Positions 26,251 to 35,208 of a DNA stretch of 64,000 nucleotides are shown one piece after another; positions within the stretch are counted from its first letter, which is position 1; each line of letters opens with the position of its first letter. The position numbers and the translations under genes were made by a program. The DNA is taken from positions 310,001 through 374,000 of the forward strand of contig NZ_FXUF01000001.1 in the NCBI RefSeq assembly GCF_900182905.1, in the 5' to 3' direction. Source of the stretch: Anoxynatronum buryatiense. Its GTDB lineage: Bacteria > Bacillota > Clostridia > Peptostreptococcales > Tindalliaceae. A model generated the notes under the pieces. That model ran no database searches, had not been told where the DNA came from, and saw only the letters and a program-made list of their open reading frames with translations.

Positions 26251-27389
26251 GGTTGAACACCCTGCACCAGCTCGGAATGCAGGAATGGCATCAAAGGGCA
26301 TTTCAAGGCAGCTTCCACCATCTTTTGCAGGTCCATTGCGTCGGTCAAACGCTTTTCTGCTGATTTCTGTGCCTGATCATTGCCTTGGAACTGCACCAGA
26401 ATCTTCTCCATCCGATTGCTCAGATCTGTTAGCTGTGCATCTGCCACCAGTTTGTCTGCCAGATAAACCAGGGTCGTTTCACTGATTTGATTTTTGAATT
26501 CAATCGGCAAATCCATGTGGACGGCGACAATATGAGCTACTTCAGGATACCCTTTATCTGCAATCAATGAGGCTCCCTTAACAGCGTGATTCTTGTTGCC
26601 CCGGACAAGATCGTGCAATAAGCAGGCAGCACTGATCAAGCCCAGATGCAAATGATAACCCTGGCTGTTCAAATGTTCTCCCAAGGCTCTGGCCACCCGT
26701 TCCACCTGCTGCATGTGGGAAACAATGTGAGCCTCTGTTCCATGCTCCAGCCACATTCCATGGCATTCAACCGCTGTTGGAAAGTCAGCCAGATTGTTTC
26801 TGACAGCACTTCGATAGGCTGCCTCAGTGTCTATATCCATTAAAACCCCTTTATCATGTACAGCAACAACCTGCTCTGTTCTTGCATGTGCTCTCAACAG
26901 AGCCTGCAACCCCCCAGCCGCTTCTCTTTTCAGAATTAATGGCTGCAATGCTGTGGATATTAGGGGTGGATGCCCTTTTTGATCCTTGTAAACCGGATAA
27001 ACCACATCACATGATTTTGTTTCAAAGGTGTTTAGTATTTCTGTGATCACTTCACTTGAAACAAAAGGCATGTCAGCAGGCAGAAAGAAAAAGGCGTCAA
27101 TTTCAGTCTTCAATGTGTCGACGCCAACCTGAACAGAAGTGTACATTCCCCGAGAGTATACCTCATTGACCACTGCCATTGCTTCCATTTTTTCCACCAG
27201 TGGCTTTAATAAGTGTGCCTGATGGCCCAATATCACTCGAATGTCGTGGATCCCTGCCCGCTGAAAAACCCGGATGACTCTTTCAATCACCAGTTCATTT
27301 GGAGACACCGGCAACAGGGGTTTTAAGAAACCCATCCGTGAAGCGTACCCTGCAGCAGCAATAATGGCAGCATATTTACCCAAATCCAT
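26247..27389 (-). CDS. MobA-like NTP transferase fused to an HD domain
   Basis: A 380-residue two-domain protein. The N-terminal nucleotidyltransferase (AAGYASRMGFLKPLLPV; metal-site PADMPF) belongs to the molybdenum cofactor cytidylyltransferase group, which makes MCD for xanthine-dehydrogenase-type enzymes. The C-terminal half (about 210-330) is an HD phosphohydrolase-like domain with the HD pair in LLHDLVRG. The same fusion occurs in aldehyde oxidoreductase clusters of sulfate reducers (DVU_1551 type, as I recall). It fits the Mop-type enzyme encoded upstream. Confidence 0.83.
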   Translation of the reverse strand: MDLGKYAAIIAAAGYASRMGFLKPLLPVSPNELVIERVIRVFQRAGIHDIRVILGHQAHLLKPLVEKMEAMAVVNEVYSRGMYTSVQVGVDTLKTEIDAFFFLPADMPFVSSEVITEILNTFETKSCDVVYPVYKDQKGHPPLISTALQPLILKREAAGGLQALLRAHARTEQVVAVHDKGVLMDIDTEAAYRSAVRNNLADFPTAVECHGMWLEHGTEAHIVSHMQQVERVARALGEHLNSQGYHLHLGLISAACLLHDLVRGNKNHAVKGASLIADKGYPEVAHIVAVHMDLPIEFKNQISETTLVYLADKLVADAQLTDLSNRMEKILVQFQGNDQAQKSAEKRLTDAMDLQKMVEAALKCPLMPFLHSELVQGVQP

Positions 27390-27449
27390 CACCTCGTCGC
27401 CTTCATTTCCATCAATTCTGGCAGCCTGGTTGAATTTCCAGACCCATGA

Positions 27450-28469
27450 TCATTTTCCAAAAGAGCAATTTGGCCACCGGCAGGTCTCGCAACCCAGGCA
27501 AAAACCACCATGGGCCCAGCGAATAATATCTTTTCTTCCCAGTATTTCTCCTGCCTGAATCCTGGGATACACCAGATCAAAGACGCTGGTTCTGTTGTAC
27601 ATGACGCATCCGGGCAAGCCCAACACAGGTATCTGATTCAGATAAGCCAGTAAAAACATGGCACCCGGCAGAACTGGCGCTCCATAAGTGACGATGTGGG
27701 CACCTGCTTGTCGGATCCCTTCCGGGGTCACGTCATCAGGATCCACCGACATTCCCCCCGTGACCAGTATCAAATCTGCTCCTTGATCCCGAAACCGGTG
27801 AATTGCCTCAACAATCATTTGGATTGAGTCAGACACAAATACCTGATCCAGCACGCAGCTTCCCGAAGCACTGATTTTCTGGCGTAGAACAGGTCCAAAA
27901 CCATCTTTAATGCGTCCTTCAAAAACTTCACTTCCCGTTGTCACAATGCCGATGTTTAATTTTCTGAAGGGTTTTACTTCGAAAATGGGCCTGTAAGATT
28001 CACATACTTTTTCAAGCATAGCCAACTCTCGTTCTTTGATCACCAGCGGAATGATTCTTGTGCCAGCAAGGGGATCGCCTTCTTTCACCGACTGATTTTC
28101 ATGAATGCTGGCAACCATGACATCCTCAATACAGTTAATGGCTTCAAGTCCCTGAAGATTGATTTTTATCAAACCGTCTGTTGATGCCATCATCTGTACC
28201 TTTCCTTCACTGGGGGTGGTCAAGGTAATTCCCTGACCAGCCATTGCCTTTGCCATTCGCTGCGCCGCTTCATCTTCATGAACAAATCCGGCATTCAAGT
28301 CCCACACATAAAGATGCTTTTTACCAAGATCCAGTAATTGGGAAATATCTTCCTGAGCAACCACATGCCCCCGCTTAAACAATGGACCCTTTTTTTGTCC
28401 CGGGAGAATTTGTGTCATATCATGGCACATGACCATTCCAACCGCTTCTTGGACCGGTATTCGCTTCAT
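27450..28469 (-). CDS. Molybdopterin-binding MoeA-like protein with C-terminal cysteine tail
   Basis: A 339-residue protein related to the MoCF-binding part of MoeA/MogA (TTGSEVFEG, LVTGGMSVDPDDVTPEG). It lacks the full MoeA domain set and ends in a Cys-rich tail, CLGCETCRWPNC. It probably handles molybdopterin during assembly of the hydroxylase. The ATG follows AAAGGTGG. The cysteine tail may bind a metal or Fe-S cluster; this is not established. Confidence 0.8.
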   Translation of the reverse strand: MKRIPVQEAVGMVMCHDMTQILPGQKKGPLFKRGHVVAQEDISQLLDLGKKHLYVWDLNAGFVHEDEAAQRMAKAMAGQGITLTTPSEGKVQMMASTDGLIKINLQGLEAINCIEDVMVASIHENQSVKEGDPLAGTRIIPLVIKERELAMLEKVCESYRPIFEVKPFRKLNIGIVTTGSEVFEGRIKDGFGPVLRQKISASGSCVLDQVFVSDSIQMIVEAIHRFRDQGADLILVTGGMSVDPDDVTPEGIRQAGAHIVTYGAPVLPGAMFLLAYLNQIPVLGLPGCVMYNRTSVFDLVYPRIQAGEILGRKDIIRWAHGGFCLGCETCRWPNCSFGK

Positions 28470-28534
28470 ATGCATCCACCTTTACACATTTTATCGATAC
28501 TGCTCCACAGCATTCATTTACCTGAGTCTTTAAT

Positions 28535-29881
28535 CTAAAAGCCGGACCTCATGGGCTGCCTCCGCAGATCAATGATGCGTCTTTTATAAATCGCTTTTCC
28601 ATCCAACTCTGCTGGCTTTTGTCTTTCAAAGCTGATGGCAAGATTTGCTGACTCCAAGGAAGGTGCCAGATGCGACTCGTCAAATGCCCGATATAACTGT
28701 TGATACATGTCCGCTCCTGCTGTCTTGCCTCCCACCCCAATGACCAGTCTTTCGCCTTCATCGGTGGTGTGGATGCGAGCATCAAAATCGGTGACGTGAT
28801 CAATTCCAAAAATGACTTCTTCCAAATCTGACATGGTCAGCTTACTTCCATTTGAAAGTTTAACGGAAGATCTCAAACGGCATTGAATTTTATCCAATGT
28901 TTTCAATATTGTTCCACATGTGCAGGGTGTGGTTAGAAGACGACTCAGATCACCTGTTCGATAACGAATCAAAGGCATTCCCCGGCGTGTCAGTGTGGTG
29001 AAGACCACTTCGCCCCATTCACCATCTCCAAGAGAAACCCCTGTAAGGGGGTCCATGATCTCGACAAATAGATCCGCTTCCCTTAAATGGTATCCCTGAA
29101 AACCGTGGCATTCCACGCCACCGCCAAGCCCCATTTCTGTCATCCCATAATGTTGAAAAACCCGGCAGCCCCAGTTTTCTTCAATGGTTCGCTTGACGCC
29201 ACTGGAAACATAGTCCGTACTCAGTAGCGCACTATGCAAAGTGCCCTTTTGTCGTATGAAAGCTGCATGTTCTCCTTTTGCAAGCGCCAAGAGTTGTTGT
29301 GGTATTCCCACAATGACATTAATGCGCCTGTTAACCAACAGGTTTTCCACCTGAGCTGTATCATCCACTACACCATACACCAATGTCTCCGCGTTCATGC
29401 GGCTCAGGGCTTTTTTTAACAGGTCACCAATGCTTCCAGGGCTGGCACCAGGCAGCAATACCAGCACCTGATCCCCTGGATTGGTAAAGGTGGACATCCC
29501 TATGTGAAAAAAATCAGTGGTCAGTTCCTGGTCATCCTGAGTAAAACAAATCCTTTTGGGCTGGCCTGTGGTTCCTGAAGTCTGGAGGGTCACTATACGG
29601 CTGATGTCATCTTGCGTGACGCAAATCATCCGGTGCCCTTCAGACCTCAGGTCTTCTTCTGTTGTCCATGGCATAAGCCTGATGTCATCCAGCGTTTTTA
29701 TATCTTCTGGCTCTATGTGACTCAGCTTCTGCTGATAATAACGGCTATTTCTTTTGGCATATGCCACCGTGTACCTGATTCGATTCAGTTGGTACCTCTC
29801 AAGGATTTGTCGATTGAAGACTGTCGGCTCGCCGGTTATTTTTTCCCTGATCCAGTTCTCCAGCGGTGTTTTTTCAATCAA
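28535..29881 (-). CDS. AMP-dependent CoA ligase-like protein (PaaK-related) of a molybdoenzyme cluster
   Basis: A 448-residue adenylate-forming enzyme. It has the P-loop-like LQTSGTTGQPKR (about 100), YGMTEMGLGG, and YRTGDLSRL motifs. Phenylacetate-CoA ligases are the nearest known type. Homologues recur in Mop-type aldehyde oxidoreductase clusters (DVU_1553 type, from memory), so it may activate the carboxylate substrate or product of that enzyme. TTG start behind GGAGGT, overlapping the radical SAM gene. Confidence 0.82.
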   Translation of the reverse strand: MIEKTPLENWIREKITGEPTVFNRQILERYQLNRIRYTVAYAKRNSRYYQQKLSHIEPEDIKTLDDIRLMPWTTEEDLRSEGHRMICVTQDDISRIVTLQTSGTTGQPKRICFTQDDQELTTDFFHIGMSTFTNPGDQVLVLLPGASPGSIGDLLKKALSRMNAETLVYGVVDDTAQVENLLVNRRINVIVGIPQQLLALAKGEHAAFIRQKGTLHSALLSTDYVSSGVKRTIEENWGCRVFQHYGMTEMGLGGGVECHGFQGYHLREADLFVEIMDPLTGVSLGDGEWGEVVFTTLTRRGMPLIRYRTGDLSRLLTTPCTCGTILKTLDKIQCRLRSSVKLSNGSKLTMSDLEEVIFGIDHVTDFDARIHTTDEGERLVIGVGGKTAGADMYQQLYRAFDESHLAPSLESANLAISFERQKPAELDGKAIYKRRIIDLRRQPMRSGF

Positions 29882-31263
29882 TGAGATGACCTCCTATGAA
29901 GCGCATTCCCTGAAGAGCTGGTGATATTATAGGCGCAGAATGGAATCAGTTCGTTACTGTCGGCATCAAAAATAGCCACACTGCATTTTTTGAGCCGGCT
30001 CAGATCAAGGTTCCACACATCTTGAAAAGCCATGCAGGTAATACTGAAGCCTGCATTTCGAATGCGATTCAGATAAGCATCCCACTCGGTGAAATCATAA
30101 AGATCAGACTTAGGGTTCTGTCCCTCTTTTTCCATGTGACTGGAAGCCATTTCCCACTTTTTCTTCACAAAGTCTCTTGCATTGACAATCTCTGATGTTT
30201 GCTTTTCCTGTTGACAACCACATCCGCCCTGTGATGACAGGGAACGAACGGCACCTCCCTCATCCACCACGAAGCTTCCTTTGAAGGAGCAGAGGGAACA
30301 TCCTGTTTTAAGAGGTTTCAGATCTTTCATCTGAATTTTTCCGTCAGTTTGAATCTCAATTTGCCGGATTACTTCCGGTAATGTGATGCGTTGCGTATCT
30401 GAAGGCATATGGGGATACTTTCCAAAGTAGCTGACAGGCTGAAAATGGACTCCCCGAACAGTTGGCAGGTACTGAAGAGCAAACTCAATGATTTCACCTA
30501 TCTGGTGAGTATTTATTCCAGGTACAAGGGTGGGCACCAGTACCGTTCCCAGTTCGTACTTTCGGCAGTTTTCAATGGCTTTCTTCTTCATATCCAGTCG
30601 CATATGGCCCCGCAGATTTTCATACACATCATCACTCACACCGTCAAACTGTAAAAAAACTGCTGAAAGACCCGCTTCCTTCAATGCTTCCACATAGGCT
30701 TCATCTTCTGCCAGCCGCTGGCCATTGGTATTGAGCTGAATGTAGGGCAGCCCTTCCTGCTTGCCGCTTTTAACAATTTGGGGAAGGTCATCCCGAAGGG
30801 TGGGTTCACCACCAGAAAGCTGTATGTTAAAGGGCCGGTCTTCACTGATGTGAACCAAATGACGAAAGATGGCTCCAATTCGTTCAATGGAAGGGTCTGT
30901 TGATTGTGCTTTGGCAACGTCTGCGTAACAGACGGTGCATTGCTGATCACACCGGGAAGTCACTTCCACCAGTACACAGCAAGCCTGCTGTTGATGCTTC
31001 CCGCAAATACCGCAATCGTAAGGGCACCCTTTGCCATGAACTTTAGGAGCATACAGCGGCGGATCATTCACCGTTTCCTGCTGCCACTGCTCATAATCCG
31101 GTTTTCCTCGCCACAATATGGTTCGGAAATCGCCATGCTCTGTACAAGTCTTGACCATGCTCACCAGATGATCATTGCGAACAATATGCGCCTCCAACTT
31201 TCTCAGACATACCGGGCATAAGCTTTCAGTCATCGATACCTGGTGCTCTTCAATGAACTTCAT
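29878..31263 (-). CDS. Radical SAM protein of the aldehyde oxidoreductase cluster (TrsS-like)
   Basis: A 461-residue radical SAM protein. The cluster motif CDQQCTVC (Cys105, 109, 112) follows a Cys-rich N terminus (CPVCLRKL, CPYDCGICG). Further Cys-rich motifs lie in the middle (CSLCSF, GGCGCQQ). It resembles the TrsS group, some members of which are selenoproteins; I see no in-frame UGA here. The substrate is unknown. Start at the ATG behind GGAAGGCG, not at the upstream GTG. Confidence 0.82.
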   Translation of the reverse strand: MKFIEEHQVSMTESLCPVCLRKLEAHIVRNDHLVSMVKTCTEHGDFRTILWRGKPDYEQWQQETVNDPPLYAPKVHGKGCPYDCGICGKHQQQACCVLVEVTSRCDQQCTVCYADVAKAQSTDPSIERIGAIFRHLVHISEDRPFNIQLSGGEPTLRDDLPQIVKSGKQEGLPYIQLNTNGQRLAEDEAYVEALKEAGLSAVFLQFDGVSDDVYENLRGHMRLDMKKKAIENCRKYELGTVLVPTLVPGINTHQIGEIIEFALQYLPTVRGVHFQPVSYFGKYPHMPSDTQRITLPEVIRQIEIQTDGKIQMKDLKPLKTGCSLCSFKGSFVVDEGGAVRSLSSQGGCGCQQEKQTSEIVNARDFVKKKWEMASSHMEKEGQNPKSDLYDFTEWDAYLNRIRNAGFSITCMAFQDVWNLDLSRLKKCSVAIFDADSNELIPFCAYNITSSSGNALHRRSSH

Positions 31264-31280
31264 GGTCACCGCCTTCCTCT

Positions 31281-31664
31281 CTATGCGTTTTCCTCCAGTA
31301 ATGCCCTGACTTTTTCATAGGTCATCACCACCAGATTCTCACACACTTCTCCCTGTCTCCCTTCGTTTCCTTTCAGCAAAGTGGCACAATCGCAACTTTC
31401 AAAAGTTTCCTCAAACCAGCCTACCAGCTGAGGCACCAGTTCCAGCGCTCCTTTTTCCGGGTCATAATAAGAAAGCAGACAGGCGCCGCCGCTTAGTGCG
31501 CCACACAGTTTGCCTGAACATAACCCGCCACAGAGTCCTTTCATTGCATTGATAAGGTCCTTGTTCTCTTTTTTCTGATCGTCCAAACCCAGTTGCAGCA
31601 GCATTTGTGAACAGCAGTAACCCTTTAGTCGATAATCCATTAGCTTTTCCAGGTAATCCATCAT
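31281..31664 (-). CDS. C_GCAxxG_C_C-family redox protein
   Basis: A 127-residue cytosolic protein with the spaced cysteines of the C_GCAxxG_C_C family (GYCCSQ, GLCGGLCSGKLCGALSGGAC, ESCDCATLL, CENLV). The family is thought to bind a metal centre or act in redox chemistry. It sits in the aldehyde oxidoreductase cluster between the radical SAM and methyltransferase genes, as in related clusters. Confidence 0.8.
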   Translation of the reverse strand: MMDYLEKLMDYRLKGYCCSQMLLQLGLDDQKKENKDLINAMKGLCGGLCSGKLCGALSGGACLLSYYDPEKGALELVPQLVGWFEETFESCDCATLLKGNEGRQGEVCENLVVMTYEKVRALLEENA

Positions 31665-31685
31665 CAGAATTCCCCCTGTGAATCC

Positions 31686-32423
31686 TCAGTTCCTTTTACG
31701 GGCAACACACAGAAAATAACCCATTTTCACCTTGCTGTTGCATGGCGTCCACCTATCATCCACTGGCTGATGAGTGATCATCTTCCAAAAATCAGCGGCT
31801 GATCCAAAATTCATGATCATTGAGGCCACCATTGAATGAAGGTGGTGGGTCTCATCTTCCATAAGTTCCACATTAAAACCATTATTTTGCAACATGTGAT
31901 CAAGGTCCTTCAGCCTCATCGGACTCATTAAGCAGCTTTCGATGCCGGCATTGCCGTCAACAGCCATTAACTCCTGTTGTCGCTGGTACATGTCTGTTAA
32001 CATCAAACAGCCTTGTGGCTTCAACGTGCGATGAACTTCCTGCAAAACTTTTTCTTTTGATTCCATGAGAGAAAAGCTGCACTCCATGAGAACGCCATCA
32101 AATGAAGCCGTGGGAAATGGAAGCGCTTCAGCCTTTCCTTCTATCAGGTTTAATGACCCGTACTTTTTTTTCCCCTTTTCAACAAGAAGCGGAGAAGCAT
32201 CTAACCCGGCACAAGTATAATCATAGTGTTGCTGGATGAAATCAACGGTGGCTCCCATACCGCAACCCAAGTCCAACAGCTTGCTTTTAGAATAGAAATC
32301 GCCATACTCCAATGCTTTCATTGTCAGCTGAAACCCACCGGGTCTGATGGAGCCGTCAGTGAGCTCCTCAAAAAGTGGGTTTTCATACAGTTTAATCTTT
32401 TCTTCTCTGCCCATGATCTCCAT
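31686..32423 (-). CDS. Class I SAM-dependent methyltransferase (TrsM-like)
   Basis: A 245-residue methyltransferase with the SAM motif LLDLGCGMGATVDF (about 49-62), the acidic end of strand beta 2 (AGLDASP) and motif IV region DGVLMECSFSL. The acceptor is unknown. It recurs next to the radical SAM protein in molybdenum hydroxylase clusters, so a joint modification is likely. Confidence 0.83.
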   Translation of the reverse strand: MEIMGREEKIKLYENPLFEELTDGSIRPGGFQLTMKALEYGDFYSKSKLLDLGCGMGATVDFIQQHYDYTCAGLDASPLLVEKGKKKYGSLNLIEGKAEALPFPTASFDGVLMECSFSLMESKEKVLQEVHRTLKPQGCLMLTDMYQRQQELMAVDGNAGIESCLMSPMRLKDLDHMLQNNGFNVELMEDETHHLHSMVASMIMNFGSAADFWKMITHQPVDDRWTPCNSKVKMGYFLCVARKRN

Positions 32424-32438
32424 CTTCCTTGCCTCTCC

Positions 32439-32645
32439 TTACTTGTCTTCCAGGGTTTTTTCCACTTCCAGCATCTTCCCCATGGCAAGATCCTCCGGGA
32501 CATAGACTTCCTGGCATCTGGGACACGCCAGTAATACCGCCGGGAAAGTGCTTTTCATATAAGTAATGTGCACCTTACGGGGCTCCAACAACACATGACA
32601 TTTGACACAGGTGAGACCATCTTCGTTTTTCAGTTCTTCTTTCAT
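32439..32645 (-). CDS. Small two-CxxC redox/zinc-ribbon protein (DVU_1557-like)
   Basis: A 68-residue protein with CVKCH and CPRC pairs about 30 residues apart, which suggests a zinc ribbon or rubredoxin-like site. The ATG follows CAGGAGG; a longer reading from 32666 would lack a ribosome site. It is a conserved small member of the aldehyde oxidoreductase cluster; its role is unknown. Confidence 0.75.
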   Translation of the reverse strand: MKEELKNEDGLTCVKCHVLLEPRKVHITYMKSTFPAVLLACPRCQEVYVPEDLAMGKMLEVEKTLEDK

Positions 32646-32693
32646 GGTAACCTCCTGTCCGTCCACACGAGAAACCAGGGAAAATAGAAGTTG

Positions 32694-35054
32694 TTACAGG
32701 CTGTATTTCCGATGTTCATTCTCTTTCACCTGCCGGTTGATTTCAAGCCTGTGACTATAGGCTTTATGAACCAGGAAGCTGGTTTCTTCAATGCTGTATT
32801 CCACCCAATAGGTAATGATTCCGGGCCTGAGCTTCGCAGTATAATGATTGTTATTGGGATGATAGATTTTATTGTTAGTGGTCTCTGCGTGATAAATCAC
32901 CTGCTGAATATCTGAAAGCAGGATCAGGCGATCATTCATGACTTGTTCCATCTTCGGGGAGAAACGTACTACAATGCTTTCATGGTCCTCTGGCTGACGA
33001 TCCATATCATCCCTCCAAACTTCTTTCAGCAGTCGCTGCTTCAGTTTAATCCGATTTTCATGACGCTGACTGAAGGTGAGCTGATTACTTTCACCACGCC
33101 AATCCTCCTGAGAAAGATCCCGGTGGATCAGGTCAAAAATGTGCCAACAGGTTTTGCCCTGTTTCGAAAAATAATCATGGCACATTTGACAGTAAACAAT
33201 GTAATCTTGCTGACTTTCTCCAATCCGGTCAGCTACCATTTCCTGTGCCAGCTGTCTGTTGGCGAAGGAAACCAGTCCTCCATAGCCGCAGCATTTGGAC
33301 TTTTCTCCACTGAATGGAAGCTCTTGAATCTCAAACCCTTTGGAAATAAGGATGTGACGCACTGCCTGATGAACCCGTGGTTCGTTTTTTGCAGTACAGG
33401 CGTCATGGATTGAGATTTTACGATGATGTCCGGCAGGCGTCCCTTGAAAAGGAAGTCCCCTCTGGCAGTAAATCTCCCAAATGGATTGCACCACATGATC
33501 TGACAGTGCTTCTTTAAAGATTTTATGACAGGTGGAGCAAGCTGTTATGATGAGAGGTTTTCCAGCTTCTTCCCAGGTTTTTGTGAAAATTTCAAGTGTA
33601 TTTTTGAATAATGGGTCTCTTCCTGCCCATGCGGCCGGCGCACCACAGCAGCCTAAATACAAACCCACACCTCCTGCCAGATGAGTTGTCAGGTACTCAT
33701 AGGCCTTCATCACGTGCTCAGGCGCAAGCGCTGCTATTTGACATCCCGGATAAAACATATACTGACTGCTCTTCATTCCCGGCTGATGTCTGAAAAGCTG
33801 GAAATAGTCACTGTTGCTGAACTGCATGTCACGAATGGGGAAATCATGAATGGCTTCTGGCATGGCATTTTTCGCAACAAGTTCCTCTTTAGCAGTGGCA
33901 CATACCTCTCCCATATTCAATGCGTTGGGGCATCGTTCTTCACAAAGCCCACAATACGTGCAGGAGTTCACCATATGTTTTGTCTGTCGAATACCCATCA
34001 TGATATTCACGTTGTTGGCAATTTCACGCACGTATTTTTTGGGGTAACTCCCGTAGGATTGCAGAAATTTGCAGCTTTTCACGCATTCCATGCATTCACA
34101 TTGAATACAGCGCGCCGCTTCTGCTGCTGCCTCATCTGCTGAATATCCCCCGCCCTCATCGACAGGAGGCACTGGTGCCCAATGTTCAACAGACTGGATA
34201 TTTGTATATAAGCGGGTTTTGTAGGCTCCCTCATGATGGCGGCCCTCTGTCAGTGAAACTTTCTTCACAAATCGATCAATGGATATCGCCGCACTTCGAC
34301 CTTCCGCAATGGATGTAATGGGTGAGTAATCAGCCTGGTTCCGGGTCATGCTTCCTCCCGCAAAAACACCGCTGACTTCTGTGGACAAAGTCTGCAGATC
34401 AATTTCCAAAGACTGAGTCTTCCCTGTAGCAACCATCCCCGCTTGCATTGTTCCCATTCCAAGAAAGACAGCATCATATGCATCAATGATTGTGTCAAAC
34501 GGCTTGTCGCGTCCTATTTCACAGCCCATAAAAAACTGGATTCCAGTACTTTTTAAAAAGTCAAAGTCTTCATCAATCAGTTGTTTGGGTAACCTTTCAG
34601 AAGAAAAACCCCTGATTTGCCCCCCTATTTCAGCCTTTTTTTCATATACGTGCACCACATGCCCTTTTTCATACAGAAGCAAGGCTGCTGTTAATCCGCT
34701 GAGTCCTGCGCCAATCACCGCCACTCGATGATCGGTTTTTTTGAAAATCCTGATTTTTTTGGTTGCGATGATTCCCAACGTCGTACAGGTTTTTTCGATT
34801 TCTCTGATCTGCAGGGAACCTCCCATTTCTTTTCTCATGCAGACATCCTGACATGGCTGATCACACACGCTGCTGATGATGCGTGGAAAGGGGATCTTCT
34901 TCTGATAAACCCGCAGTGCTTCTTCCAGCTCGCCTTTTTGCATATGTAACATCATCTGTTTTACATCCACGTGAACAGGACAACGGGACTCACAGGCAGG
35001 TGGATCACTCTGGGTACATCGATCTTCATAAGCCCTGATTTCCGTGCGCTTCAT
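32694..35054 (-). CDS. Large Fe-S flavoprotein: pyridine nucleotide-disulfide oxidoreductase with dicluster and CCG domains
   Basis: A 786-residue soluble electron-transfer protein. Order: GltD-like Fe-S region (CESRCPVHVD, CDQPCQDVC), FAD-binding domain (IGAGLSGLTAALLL) shorter than in normal oxidoreductases, a dicluster ferredoxin part (CIQCECMECVKSC, CTYCGLCEERCP), and two CCG domains as in heterodisulfide reductase HdrB (CCGAPAAWAG, CCGYGG). It likely takes electrons from the Mop-type enzyme encoded upstream. The last 100 residues are unassigned. ATG follows AAGGAGTG. Confidence 0.83.
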   Translation of the reverse strand: MKRTEIRAYEDRCTQSDPPACESRCPVHVDVKQMMLHMQKGELEEALRVYQKKIPFPRIISSVCDQPCQDVCMRKEMGGSLQIREIEKTCTTLGIIATKKIRIFKKTDHRVAVIGAGLSGLTAALLLYEKGHVVHVYEKKAEIGGQIRGFSSERLPKQLIDEDFDFLKSTGIQFFMGCEIGRDKPFDTIIDAYDAVFLGMGTMQAGMVATGKTQSLEIDLQTLSTEVSGVFAGGSMTRNQADYSPITSIAEGRSAAISIDRFVKKVSLTEGRHHEGAYKTRLYTNIQSVEHWAPVPPVDEGGGYSADEAAAEAARCIQCECMECVKSCKFLQSYGSYPKKYVREIANNVNIMMGIRQTKHMVNSCTYCGLCEERCPNALNMGEVCATAKEELVAKNAMPEAIHDFPIRDMQFSNSDYFQLFRHQPGMKSSQYMFYPGCQIAALAPEHVMKAYEYLTTHLAGGVGLYLGCCGAPAAWAGRDPLFKNTLEIFTKTWEEAGKPLIITACSTCHKIFKEALSDHVVQSIWEIYCQRGLPFQGTPAGHHRKISIHDACTAKNEPRVHQAVRHILISKGFEIQELPFSGEKSKCCGYGGLVSFANRQLAQEMVADRIGESQQDYIVYCQMCHDYFSKQGKTCWHIFDLIHRDLSQEDWRGESNQLTFSQRHENRIKLKQRLLKEVWRDDMDRQPEDHESIVVRFSPKMEQVMNDRLILLSDIQQVIYHAETTNNKIYHPNNNHYTAKLRPGIITYWVEYSIEETSFLVHKAYSHRLEINRQVKENEHRKYSL

Positions 35055-35208
35055 GCAACGTCACTCCTTAAAAGCTGAAAGGCAGTTCACACAGCCCTTT
35101 CATTTCACTATCCGCCATGATGTAAAGGCAGGGGAATCATACGCTGACATTTCCCCTGCTCGTTTCCTCCCATCAGGTCTTCAGCAATACCAGGAACATC
35201 TGAGATGA